6,459 nt of DNA from Pseudomonadota bacterium (GTDB lineage Bacteria > Pseudomonadota > Alphaproteobacteria > Acetobacterales > Acetobacteraceae). This document shows, one piece after another, positions 1 to 5,975 of this stretch. A program made the position numbers and the translations under genes. Position 1 is the stretch's first letter; each line of letters opens with the position of its first letter. A model generated the notes under the pieces. It was not told where the DNA came from and made no database searches. It saw only the letters and a list, made by a program, of their open reading frames with translations. The stretch spans positions 1 to 6,459 of the forward strand of contig JAJZCS010000119.1 in the NCBI GenBank assembly GCA_021829055.1, written 5' to 3'.

Positions 1-2013
1 GAGGCGCACCGCTCAAAGGATGTTTTTGACGAGGTTCGGGACATGACCGCGCCACTCAATGCGATCCTGTCCCTGATCCATGCGCTCGATTGGCTCGGCC
101 TAAAATCGAACGACGACAAGCTGGCGATCCAGGCGTTTTTCGGGGGGCAGTTCGGCGACCCGATCGCGATTGCCATGGGCAAGACGCCGATCACGAATGG
201 CCGCGCCGAGGCCACGCGCTTCGCCGAGATTTTCGAGCGCGTGCGCACGCTTGTGGATGAGGAAGGTTTTCTGCACTGGCAGGTTGCCTTCCCTGGCGTG
301 TGGTCCAACTGGGAACAGGACGGGCTGACCGGCGGTTTCGATGCAGTGATCGGCAACCCGCCCTGGGACCGGATGAAGCTGCAACAGGTGGAGTGGTTTG
401 CGGCCCGGCGCCGCGAGATCGCCCTTGCCCAGCGCGCATCGGATCGCGCCAAGATGATTGCGTCGATGGAAAAGGCCAAAGACCCGTTGGCCCAGGACTT
501 TGCCAAGGCCAATGAGCGGGCCGAGGCTGCGGTGCGGGTGGCACGAACGTCCGGCGACTTTCCGCTCCTGTCGGGCGGTGACGTGAACATCTACTCGCTG
601 TTCGTCGAGCGGGCGATGACGCTGGTGAAGCCGGCCGGCATGGTGGGGTTGCTGACGCCTTCGGGCATTGCGTCCGACAAGACCGCTGCGCCGTTCTTCA
701 AGGGGGTGGCGACCGGGGGCCGGATGAAGGCGCTGTATGATTTCGAGAACCGGCGGACGCGCTTCGATGCCCAGCCGTTTTTCCCGGACGTGGACAGCCG
801 GTTCAAGTTCTGTGCGTTCATCGCCAGCCCGTCCCCGGTTCATGCCGACACGCGTTGCGCCTTCTTTCTGCAGGACGTGTCCGAATTGCTCGACCCGGAG
901 CGCTGTTTCCCGCTTTCGGCCGAGGATTTCGCCAGCGTCAATCCCAATACCGGCACCGCGCCGATCTTCCGGACCCGGCGCGACGCGGCGCTGACGACCG
1001 CGATCTATCGTCGCCTGCCGGTGCTGGTCGATCGCTCATCCGGCACCGAGGTCAAGGCATGGCCGGTGAAATACCTTCGCATGTTCGACATGACCAATGA
1101 CTCAAATCTGTTCCGTACCAGGCAGGAGCTGGAGGAAAAGGAAGGCGCCTACCCCATCGGCGGCAACCGGTTTCGGAGCAAGGCCGGGGACTGGATGCCG
1201 CTGTATGAAGGCAAGATGGTGCAGGCGTTCGATCATCGGGCCGCGAGCGTTGTGGTGAACCCGGAAAATCAGCATCGTCCGGCACAGCCCCTGCCGGCAA
1301 CACTGGAACAGCACGAAAGCCCGGACTGGATGCCTGATCCGCAGTTCTGGGTAAAAGGCTCTGAATGCGGCTGGACGGAAGAAAATGGCTGGGTTCTTGG
1401 TTTTAAGGAAATTACAGCGCCAACAAATGTTAGAACGTTCATTTCGGCGTTGCTTCCGACCGTCGCTTTCGGCAATAAAGTTCCGCTTCTGAAAGCAGAT
1501 GGAGAGGAACGTCACGAATGGCTTCTGGGGGCCAACCTGAATGCAACAGTTTTTGATTTTATCACGAGACAAAAAATTCAAGGACAAACGCTGAATTTAT
1601 TTATCATCGAACAGCTTCCGGTCATCCCGCTTGACCGCTACACGACAACCAGATTTGGCAAAAAGACGGCGGCCCAGATCGTGTGCGAAGCCGTTCTGGA
1701 ACTGACTTACACTTCGCAGGACATGGCCCCGTTTGCTGTGGACATGGGATATGTCGATAAGGCCGGAGCCGTGAAACCGCCGTTCATCTGGGACGAAGAC
1801 CGGAGGCTGAAGCTCCGGGCCAAGCTCGATGCCGTGTATTTCCATCTCTACGGCGTCACTGAGCGCGATGACGTGCGCTACATATATTCGACGTTTCCGA
1901 TCGTTGAACGGGAGGAGATCGTCACCTATGGGCGCTACCGCTCCCGCGACCTATGCTTGGCCTACATGAGCGCACTGGCGGCAGAGGAGCCCGATGCTGA
2001 GATCGATTTGTAG
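1..2013 (+). CDS. N6-adenine DNA methyltransferase, Eco57I/type IIG-like, C-terminal part (5' end outside window)
   Basis: The frame is open from base 1 and reads through an internal ATG at 43, so the gene very probably starts upstream; 670 codons are visible. The catalytic motif IV of N6-adenine methylases, NPPW, is encoded at 355-366 in the context FDAVIGNPPWDRMK. It is followed by segments typical of large Eco57I-like methylases: GDVNIYSLFVERA (583-621), then GLLTPSGIASD (646-678) and YDFENRR (736-756). The SAM-binding motif I is not visible and should lie upstream. Residues from about codon 460 onward (bases 1380-1620) resemble a TaqI-type target-recognition region. The expected activity is methylation of adenine in a specific DNA site, as part of restriction-modification or another defence system such as DISARM (DrmMI-like). 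The system cannot be decided because no nuclease or helicase is in view. GC falls to about 44% over 1381-1620, against about 63% near 541-600. The gene ends 14 bp before a convergent gene. Confidence 0.85.
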   Translation, partial: EAHRSKDVFDEVRDMTAPLNAILSLIHALDWLGLKSNDDKLAIQAFFGGQFGDPIAIAMGKTPITNGRAEATRFAEIFERVRTLVDEEGFLHWQVAFPGVWSNWEQDGLTGGFDAVIGNPPWDRMKLQQVEWFAARRREIALAQRASDRAKMIASMEKAKDPLAQDFAKANERAEAAVRVARTSGDFPLLSGGDVNIYSLFVERAMTLVKPAGMVGLLTPSGIASDKTAAPFFKGVATGGRMKALYDFENRRTRFDAQPFFPDVDSRFKFCAFIASPSPVHADTRCAFFLQDVSELLDPERCFPLSAEDFASVNPNTGTAPIFRTRRDAALTTAIYRRLPVLVDRSSGTEVKAWPVKYLRMFDMTNDSNLFRTRQELEEKEGAYPIGGNRFRSKAGDWMPLYEGKMVQAFDHRAASVVVNPENQHRPAQPLPATLEQHESPDWMPDPQFWVKGSECGWTEENGWVLGFKEITAPTNVRTFISALLPTVAFGNKVPLLKADGEERHEWLLGANLNATVFDFITRQKIQGQTLNLFIIEQLPVIPLDRYTTTRFGKKTAAQIVCEAVLELTYTSQDMAPFAVDMGYVDKAGAVKPPFIWDEDRRLKLRAKLDAVYFHLYGVTERDDVRYIYSTFPIVEREEIVTYGRYRSRDLCLAYMSALAAEEPDAEIDL

Positions 2014-2027
2014 GCGGTCTGCTTTGC

Positions 2028-2321
2028 CTATTTCCCAAGAATTTTATGGCCCAGCGGAGTCAATGAATTAAAATATATACCGATTGCTGGAGCATCATAC
2101 TGGGCACTACCTGAACTAATTATGCCATTTTGGCACATTATGCGAAGCTGTGAATCAATTTGCTCCCAGTTATATCCTGGAATAGTTATTGTATTAGTCG
2201 TCTCTTTCTCCCCGATATTGGGTTGAACCAATATGCTACCGCCTACCTCAATTGAAGGCTCAAGGTGAAATAAAATATCAAGGATTTTTAAGCGTAGATC
2301 ATTCTCGTGCTCTGGTGTCAT
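2028..2321 (-). CDS. Hypothetical small protein, possible winged-helix fold
   Basis: This is a 97-aa protein that I do not recognise. It is acidic at the N-terminus (MTPEHENDLRLKILDIL). Its C-terminus reads FNSLTPLGHKILGK, a pattern often seen at the end of small winged-helix proteins (a helix after a beta wing, with LT-x-x-G). The internal segment NWEQIDSQLRIMCQNGII could be a helix-turn-helix, so a DNA-binding or regulatory role is possible, but this is inference. The coding region is AT-rich (about 39% GC over 2041-2160), unlike its neighbours, which suggests a separate origin. It is the last of three same-strand genes, 34 bp after the 106-aa gene. No good Shine-Dalgarno precedes the ATG at 2321, so expression may depend on upstream translation. 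It converges on the methylase gene with a 14-bp gap and no visible terminator. Confidence 0.6.
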   Translation of the reverse strand: MTPEHENDLRLKILDILFHLEPSIEVGGSILVQPNIGEKETTNTITIPGYNWEQIDSQLRIMCQNGIISSGSAQYDAPAIGIYFNSLTPLGHKILGK

Positions 2322-2355
2322 GGAAACAGGCCCATCGTTGGTGTATTTTTGGTAG

Positions 2356-2676
2356 TTAAAATCCTAGCCGCCTTGCTGCCCATGCGCCCCCGGCTTTCCC
2401 CAGCATTACCTCCCACGAAGGGAACGATGTGTTGGCGCGGACGAATTCGTCCCATTCGGTATCTGGGATGGCGGAGAAGTCATCTTCCGACTCGACTTTG
2501 AAACCGCTCGCCTCAAACATCTCCTCCACTGATTGAAAGCGGCTGCATCGACGGAGAAAATCGGGAGTAAGCAGGTCTGGGAGCGGCACGCTATGGTTTC
2601 CCGACAGGCCGTCCGCTCGATGGGCCATATCGCTTAGCTTACGCTGGAATTCATCCAGACCGGTCATCTTGAGCAT
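2356..2676 (-). CDS. Conserved-looking hypothetical protein, 106 aa
   Basis: A soluble 106-aa protein without signal peptide or membrane segment. It begins MLKMTGLDEFQRKLSDMAHR, probably a helix, followed by a spacer with a proline-rich turn (PLPDLLTPDFLRR), and ends in an aromatic-rich segment (DTEWDEFVRANTSFPSWEVM, then AWAARRLGF). The layout resembles small proteins of unknown function found in mobile and accessory regions of proteobacteria; I cannot assign a named domain. A purine-rich stretch, GGGAAGGGGG, ends a few bases before the ATG at 2676 and can serve as a ribosome binding site. The start lies 12 bp after the stop of the DUF2188 gene, which indicates an operon. A long minus-strand ORF with matching translation initiation and operon spacing supports a real gene. 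Its role, and any link to the neighbouring methylase, are unknown. Confidence 0.7.
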   Translation of the reverse strand: MLKMTGLDEFQRKLSDMAHRADGLSGNHSVPLPDLLTPDFLRRCSRFQSVEEMFEASGFKVESEDDFSAIPDTEWDEFVRANTSFPSWEVMLGKAGGAWAARRLGF

Positions 2677-2688
2677 GTGCCCCCTTCC

Positions 2689-2898
2689 CTACGGCTTCCG
2701 CCACTGATCACGACCGCCTGTTTTGGTATTGCGAACACGCTCGACGAGTGGTGGCGTCTCGGGGTTGAGTTGCCGCGCGCGCTCAATCGCCTCTTTCTGG
2801 GTTGGGGCTACGGCGCTCGCCCGGGCCGAGTTCGGCTTCCGAACCGCGTAATCCCCCTGCTCCCGCTGCTCTACAAAGAGTCGATCTTTGTTGTTCAT
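2689..2898 (-). CDS. DUF2188 domain-containing protein
   Basis: The 69-aa product starts MNNKDRLFVEQREQGDYAVR and continues with KPNSARASAVAPTQKEAIERAR, the pattern of the DUF2188 family: a beta-strand carrying GDYAVR, a short loop with S-x-R-A-S, then a helix with T-Q-K-E-A-I-E-R-A. The family has no established biochemical function; proteins are about 60-80 aa. The frame is open further upstream (an ATG at 3072 would give 127 aa), but the start at 2898 fits the family length and is preceded by AAAGGGA seven bases upstream, so I chose it. It heads the minus-strand run of three small genes and shares a presumed transcript with the 106-aa gene 12 bp downstream. A candidate promoter lies at 2921-2949. 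Confidence 0.8.
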   Translation of the reverse strand: MNNKDRLFVEQREQGDYAVRKPNSARASAVAPTQKEAIERARQLNPETPPLVERVRNTKTGGRDQWRKP

Positions 2899-2920
2899 GG
2901 TGGAGTCCCTTTCACCTCCA

Positions 2921-2949
2921 ACCATACCATATAGCACATTTAGTAGCAA
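2921..2949 (-). promoter_or_regulatory. Candidate sigma-70 promoter for the DUF2188 operon
   Basis: On the minus strand, TTGCTA (2949-2944) and TATGGT (2926-2921) are separated by 17 bp; each matches its consensus hexamer at 4 of 6 positions. The box lies in an AT-rich pocket (2921-2960) just upstream of the DUF2188 ribosome binding site. Inferred from sequence only. Confidence 0.35.
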
Positions 2950-3127
2950 TAAAATATTAAACCGCCACATGTAGTTTAAGATGAATCCCATCGACCGGCT
3001 CGAGCTGCACATGAAATCTGGTTCGCTGGGTAGAGAATCGTGTGGCCGGCTGGAACGGCCTACTGTTCGCAAGCGTTTTCACGAAAATCAAAAACTTTCG
3101 GAAATCGCATCGCATCTCCGGGTAATG

Positions 3128-3706
3128 CTACTGGCGTGCCTCCAAGGCCCGGTAGAGCGTGGCCCGATGGACCCCCAGCAAGCGGGCCACTTCAGCCACG
3201 GGCTTGCCCTCCGTCTCGATGAGCTGGCGGGCATGAGCGATTTGCTCGGTTCCGAGAGTAGGGCTCGGCCCAAAGCGCACACCACGCGCCTTGGCCGCGA
3301 TCCGGCCGGCGCCGGTGCGCTCTACGATCAGGGACCGCTCGAAGTCGGCCATGCCAGCGAACACGGTCAACACCATGCGCCCGGCCGCCGTGGTGGTGTC
3401 TGCCCACGGCTCGGCGAGCGAACGCAGACCCGCGCCGGCCTCCTTGATGCGCTCGGCGATCTCCAAAAGGTCGCGGGTGGAGCGGGCAAGCCGGTCCAGG
3501 CGCGTGACCGTCACCACGTCGCCGACGCGCAGGTGATCGAGCAGCCGACCCAGCTCCGGCCGGTCACGCTTGGCCCCGCTGACCTTTTCCTCGAAAATTC
3601 GGGTGCAGCCGGCCTCGCGTAGCGTGGTGCGCTGCTGGGCGAGGGCTTGGCCTTGAGTGGAGACGCGGGCATAGCCGATCAAGGGACCGGAAGCTGATTT
3701 GGGCAT
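3128..3706 (-). CDS. Serine recombinase, Tn3-type resolvase (TnpR-like), intact
   Basis: A 192-aa small serine resolvase/invertase. The catalytic domain begins IGYARVSTQGQ, with nucleophile Ser16 and Arg14. The remaining active-site arginines are visible as DRPEL (Arg49) and RLDRLARST (Arg72, Arg75), by comparison with gamma-delta resolvase. The E-helix region follows (MVLTVFAGMADFERSLIVERT, about 111-131). The C-terminal helix-turn-helix is GKPVAEVARLLGVHRATLYR (about 167-186). Length matches the roughly 185-200 aa of Tn3-family resolvases. AGGA lies six bases before the ATG at 3706. The enzyme would cut and rejoin DNA at a res site, and the region directly upstream (3716-3830) has the expected inverted arms, so it probably also represses its own promoter by binding there. 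No transposase gene accompanies it in the window. It is similar to, but clearly diverged from, the second resolvase at 6063. Confidence 0.93.
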   Translation of the reverse strand: MPKSASGPLIGYARVSTQGQALAQQRTTLREAGCTRIFEEKVSGAKRDRPELGRLLDHLRVGDVVTVTRLDRLARSTRDLLEIAERIKEAGAGLRSLAEPWADTTTAAGRMVLTVFAGMADFERSLIVERTGAGRIAAKARGVRFGPSPTLGTEQIAHARQLIETEGKPVAEVARLLGVHRATLYRALEARQ

Positions 3707-3715
3707 GAGCTTTCC

Positions 3716-3830
3716 TGTCGTAAGTTATGTCGCGCAATAGATACAACACGCGACCAAGAAACGCGACAAGAAAAAGCTATGCGGACCGGGAGACGGCCTA
3801 AGTGTCGCAAAACTTACAACTTATGCGACA
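3716..3830. other. res-like recombination region of the left resolvase
   Basis: About 115 bp directly upstream of the resolvase start carry repeated GTCGC/GCGAC arms. They are TGTCGTAAGTTA (3716-3727), TGTCGCG (3728-3734) facing CGCGACC (3749-3755), CGCGACA (3762-3768), and TGTCGCA (3803-3809) facing TGCGACA (3824-3830). The 3728-3755 and 3803-3830 pairs both span 28 bp. Tn3-family res regions are about 120 bp with three subsites, subsite I (crossover) farthest from the resolvase gene; here that would be 3803-3830. Assignment of the two inner subsites is uncertain. The region also has to contain the resolvase promoter. Confidence 0.65.
3803..3830. repeat. 28-bp inverted-arm site, probable res subsite I (left)
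   Basis: The arms TGTCGCA and TGCGACA are perfect reverse complements with a 14-bp spacer. The half-sites stay similar beyond the arms: on one strand TGTCGCAAAACTTA, on the other TGTCGCATAAGTTG. The central dinucleotide is AC. The site overlaps the last two complete codons and stop of the marR-like gene. The same arms and spacing recur at 5961-5988. Confidence 0.65.
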
Positions 3831-4294
3831 TCGGCAGTCGCAACACGAACAAGCCATTTTCTAATCGCCAGTTCTTCATCCGGGGCCAGATCGGCAATCA
3901 ACTCATGCTCTATTGCGTGTACCCGGGTACGGCAGGTTGCCAGCAAAGCCTTGCCACTTTCGCTAAGATCAAGATGCTGAATCCGTCCATGAATCGCATG
4001 TGGGCGACGCACTATTGAGTCGGCACGCTCCAAATTGGAGACGATCACGCTGAGCGTCTGCGGGGTGAGCAAAGCCAAGCGCGCAAGATCGGCGTTGGAG
4101 TGGCCCGGATAAGCGGCGAGCATGGTCAACACCGAAAACTGAGGTGGTGTAACGTCTAGGTCCGCCAATGCCAGCTCTACCCGGTGCCGGTACGCGCCAG
4201 CGGCTTGCCGTAACAGGTATCCGATATAGCCCTTTTCCCCCCGCTTCCCCTCACCGGGCTTGGGCAATTGAACTTTTGACGGTGGCATACTCAT
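3821..4294 (-). CDS. MarR-family winged-helix transcriptional regulator
   Basis: A 157-aa protein with MarR layout: an N-terminal dimerisation helix (GYLLRQAAGAYRHRVELAL, about 25-43), then DVTPPQFSVLTMLAAYPG and the DNA-binding region NADLARLALLTPQTLSVIVS (about 67-86). The wing follows (IVRRPHAIHGRIQHLDLSES, about 94-113), and a C-terminal dimerisation helix. MarR proteins bind inverted repeats as dimers and release DNA on binding phenolics or on cysteine oxidation; the only cysteine here is Cys121. It is divergent from the ahpD-like gene with a 66-bp shared region holding an operator-like inverted repeat, so it probably represses itself and the redox genes. ATG at 4294 has no strong ribosome binding site; ATG at 4288 is an alternative. 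Its final residues, DVA plus stop, are encoded inside the 28-bp recombination site, suggesting that the natural C-terminus may have been replaced. Confidence 0.9.
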   Translation of the reverse strand: MSMPPSKVQLPKPGEGKRGEKGYIGYLLRQAAGAYRHRVELALADLDVTPPQFSVLTMLAAYPGHSNADLARLALLTPQTLSVIVSNLERADSIVRRPHAIHGRIQHLDLSESGKALLATCRTRVHAIEHELIADLAPDEELAIRKWLVRVATADVA

Positions 4295-4360
4295 ATTGTA
4301 AGAACTCTTATATCTTGTTAGAGTTTTGATATTAGGCGAAATCGCCTGAAAGGACCAGAC
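4295..4360. promoter_or_regulatory. Divergent promoter/operator region between marR-like and ahpD-like genes
   Basis: A perfect 6-bp inverted repeat, AACTCT (4303-4308) and AGAGTT (4320-4325), spans 23 bp, a suitable size for a MarR dimer. A plus-strand promoter candidate, TTGTAA (4296-4301), 17 bp, TAGAGT (4319-4324), would overlap it almost exactly; on the minus strand TATAAG (4312-4307) could be the -10 of the regulator gene. A second palindrome, AGGCGA-AA-TCGCCT, lies at 4334-4347 and could form a short hairpin in the ahpD leader. AAAGGA (4349-4354) is the ribosome binding site, six bases before ATG 4361. Promoter calls are by eye. Confidence 0.55.
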
Positions 4361-4840
4361 ATGTCAACCGGGATCCCCCGCGTGGATTATCAGACGTTCC
4401 GAAACCTTGCTCCGGCGGCATATGCCGCGCTCGCGGTTCTGGGAAAGGCGGTCGATGATTCTGGCCTCGACAAGCATTTAACGGAACTCGTCAAAGTCCG
4501 GGCCTCGCAAATCAATGGTTGTGCTTTCTGCATCCAGCATCACCTCAATATTGCCCGAAAGGTCGGTGTAACCAGCACGAAACTTGATTTGGTCGCCGCC
4601 TGGCGGGATGCTGGGGTCTTTTCTGAGCGGGAATCTGCCGCTCTTGCCTGGGCCGAGTCTCTGACTGCGGTGACCATCCAAGGCGCATCTGACGAAGTCT
4701 ATGGAGCTCTACGTGAGCATTTTACGGAGACGGAAGCGGTCTTTCTGACCGTTGCAATCGGCACTATCAATAATTGGAATCGTCTTGGCGTAGCACTGCG
4801 ATTCTCGCCACCGCTCCCTCACGCATCAGCAAGCACATGA
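4361..4840 (+). CDS. AhpD-like / carboxymuconolactone decarboxylase family protein
   Basis: The 159-aa protein carries the complete AhpD signature E-x11-C-x2-C-x3-H: Glu42, Cys54, Cys57 and His61, in the stretch ELVKVRASQINGCAFCIQHH. These are the residues that form the proton-relay and redox-active CxxC in alkylhydroperoxidase-type members of the CMD superfamily. The length, the helix-rich C-terminal part (ESAALAWAESLT, then EAVFLTVAIGTINNWNRLGV) and the N-terminal PRVDYQTF fit the small single-domain subfamily. It likely acts as a cytoplasmic thiol peroxidase or reductase on organic peroxides or related electrophiles, but the exact substrate cannot be read from sequence. It is first in a plus-strand run with the GNAT and azoreductase genes and faces the MarR regulator, which probably controls it. 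Its stop TGA overlaps an ATG in the frame of the next gene (ATGA, 4837-4840). Confidence 0.92.
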   Translation: MSTGIPRVDYQTFRNLAPAAYAALAVLGKAVDDSGLDKHLTELVKVRASQINGCAFCIQHHLNIARKVGVTSTKLDLVAAWRDAGVFSERESAALAWAESLTAVTIQGASDEVYGALREHFTETEAVFLTVAIGTINNWNRLGVALRFSPPLPHASAST

Positions 4841-4869
4841 GCACGGCGAAATCACCGCGAGAGGGAAGC

Positions 4870-5313
4870 ATGGCGTCACCCATCCTGCCAGAGGTAAGAT
4901 ATGTGGATAAGGAATCTGAGGTTGTGGCCTGCTATGGATTGATGCGGCAACTCCGGCCGCACCTCGCCTCTGAGCACGAGTTTCTGGCGCGATGGCAGAG
5001 GCAGGTCACCGCAGGCTACCGCTTACTTGCTCTCTGGCAAGGAGCAAAACCCGTCGCCCTAGCCGGTTTCCGCGTTCAGGAGAACCTAGTGCATGGCGTG
5101 CATTTCTATGTCGATGATCTTGTGACCGATGAAGACTCCCGTAGCAGCGGTCACGGCCGAGTCCTGATGGGACGGTTAAAAGCGGAGGGACGGGCGCTCG
5201 GCTGCACAAAGCTTGTGTTGGACACGCCTCTGACCAATACGCTCGGTCATCGTTTCTACTATCGTCAAGGTCTCCTTGCGACGGCGCTGCGTTTCAACGT
5301 GCTTCTCCCCTGA
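4870..5313 (+). CDS. GNAT family N-acetyltransferase
   Basis: The predicted protein is 147 aa from ATG 4870, the usual size of a single-domain GNAT. Core strands read RLLALWQGAKPVALAGFRV (51-69) and GVHFYVDDLVTDEDSRSSGH (76-95). The acetyl-CoA pyrophosphate-binding motif A follows the R/Q-x-x-G-x-G pattern as RSSGHG (91-96), then helix VLMGRLKAEGRALGC. Motif B includes NTLGHRFYYRQGL (123-135). It would transfer acetyl from acetyl-CoA to an unknown amine. Two starts compete: ATG 4837 overlaps the ahpD stop and would couple translation but has no Shine-Dalgarno; ATG 4870 follows GAGG by five bases and gives a family-like N-terminus, so I prefer it. The open frame extends back to 4774 inside ahpD, which is unlikely to be used. 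Cotranscription with ahpD is likely. Confidence 0.85.
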   Translation: MASPILPEVRYVDKESEVVACYGLMRQLRPHLASEHEFLARWQRQVTAGYRLLALWQGAKPVALAGFRVQENLVHGVHFYVDDLVTDEDSRSSGHGRVLMGRLKAEGRALGCTKLVLDTPLTNTLGHRFYYRQGLLATALRFNVLLP

Positions 5314-5328
5314 TACGAGAGCAACAAC

Positions 5329-5429
5329 GTGCCCGTGCACTTCATGTCAGTGCAAGCCCGAGCGGCCCCGCCTCGCAGAGCCGAAAGGCCGGCCATGCGC
5401 TCATTGCGAAATTTAGGGAAATTTCGGAC
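5329..5429 (+). pseudogene. Out-of-frame/unstarted 5' segment of the azoreductase gene
   Basis: In the frame of the downstream gene, bases 5340-5429 encode LHVSASPSGPASQS followed by RKAGHALIAKF, the first beta-strand and the FMN-phosphate loop of FMN azoreductases, which is missing if translation starts at ATG 5430. No ATG or GTG opens this frame. A GTG at 5329, in another frame, reads GTG CCC GTG and would give a typical MPVLHVSASP start if two bases were removed (or one added) near 5338-5339. A short indel in the first codons is the simplest explanation; a sequencing error or a rare start codon are alternatives. Confidence 0.55.
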
Positions 5430-5975
5430 ATGCTAATAACCGAGCGTGACCTTTCGCAGTGGCCGCCACCATATCCCGATCAAACATTCGTCGAGGCAAG
5501 CCTTATGGCAGAGAAGGAACGCGGCGCTCGGGAATTAGCCGCACTCACCTACTCTGAAACATTGATCGCCGAACTGGAAGCCGCCGATCTCATCGTGATC
5601 GACACGCCAATGCACAATTTCATTGTGCCGTCTGTGCTTAAAACCTGGGTTGATTATGTAGCGAGACCGGGACGCACATTCCGCAGCACCCCGGAGGGCA
5701 AGGTGGGCCTCCTAAGTGACCGGCCTGTCTTCACCATAATCGCCTGTGGCGGTTCCTTCTCCGCCCCCTCGGCCGAACAGACGGACTTCCTCACGCCCTA
5801 TCTTCATTATGTACTTGCGACGATGGGCCTCCACGATGTTTCCTCTCTGCGGCTAGAGAATCTACGTCGAGGAGCCGTTGCCATAGAACGGGCTGAGGCA
5901 CAGCTCGCGGCCTGGATCGTAGATCAAGCAGCGAGCTGGAAAAAACGGCAACGCAGCGATTGTCGCATCGCTTAG
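5430..5975 (+). CDS. FMN-dependent NADH-azoreductase-type oxidoreductase (flavodoxin-2 fold), N-terminus probably lost from the ATG-started frame
   Basis: The 181-aa reading frame from ATG 5430 matches the body of AzoR-type quinone/azo reductases. SETLIAELEAADLIVIDTPM precedes HNFIVPSVLKTWVDYVARPG (the FMN-binding PMxNF motif, residues 60-64), then RTFRSTPEGKVGLL, the glycine pair in IIACGGSF (107-108), and TDFLTPYLHYVLATMGLHDV near residues 118-137. Such enzymes use NAD(P)H to reduce quinones or azo compounds with FMN in the cytoplasm. Family members are about 200 aa and begin with a short strand and an S-A-S phosphate loop. That segment is found in the same frame upstream (5340-5429) but has no usual start, so the protein made from 5430 would probably bind FMN poorly. 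The last codons (CRIA and stop) lie inside the 28-bp site 5961-5988. It is the third gene of the presumed MarR-controlled run. Confidence 0.8.
   Translation: MLITERDLSQWPPPYPDQTFVEASLMAEKERGARELAALTYSETLIAELEAADLIVIDTPMHNFIVPSVLKTWVDYVARPGRTFRSTPEGKVGLLSDRPVFTIIACGGSFSAPSAEQTDFLTPYLHYVLATMGLHDVSSLRLENLRRGAVAIERAEAQLAAWIVDQAASWKKRQRSDCRIA

Noticed and set aside
100..843. Long minus-strand ORF of 247 codons over the methylase
   Set aside because: Arginine/histidine-rich shadow translation of a GC-rich gene that contains the NPPW motif on the other strand.
3044..3060. Hairpin GGCCG-7-CGGCC downstream of the left resolvase as a terminator
   Set aside because: Only a 5-bp stem and no T-run on the minus strand; too weak to call.
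2689..3072. 127-aa version of the DUF2188 protein starting at 3072
   Set aside because: The extra N-terminus crosses the AT-rich promoter-like segment and exceeds the family length; the ribosome binding site supports 2898.
2981..3622. Long plus-strand ORF of 213 codons over the left resolvase
   Set aside because: It is antisense to a clear serine recombinase with all catalytic residues, and its translation lacks recognisable domains.
3803..3830. XerC/XerD pdif-like site (28 bp, contains TCGCATAA on one strand)
   Set aside because: The arms are perfectly symmetric and there is no match to the usual XerD-side half; adjacency to serine resolvases at both sites fits res better. Not fully excluded.
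4774..4869. GNAT start inside ahpD at 4774
   Set aside because: Would overlap ahpD by 67 bases and add residues not typical of the family; 4870 has a ribosome binding site.
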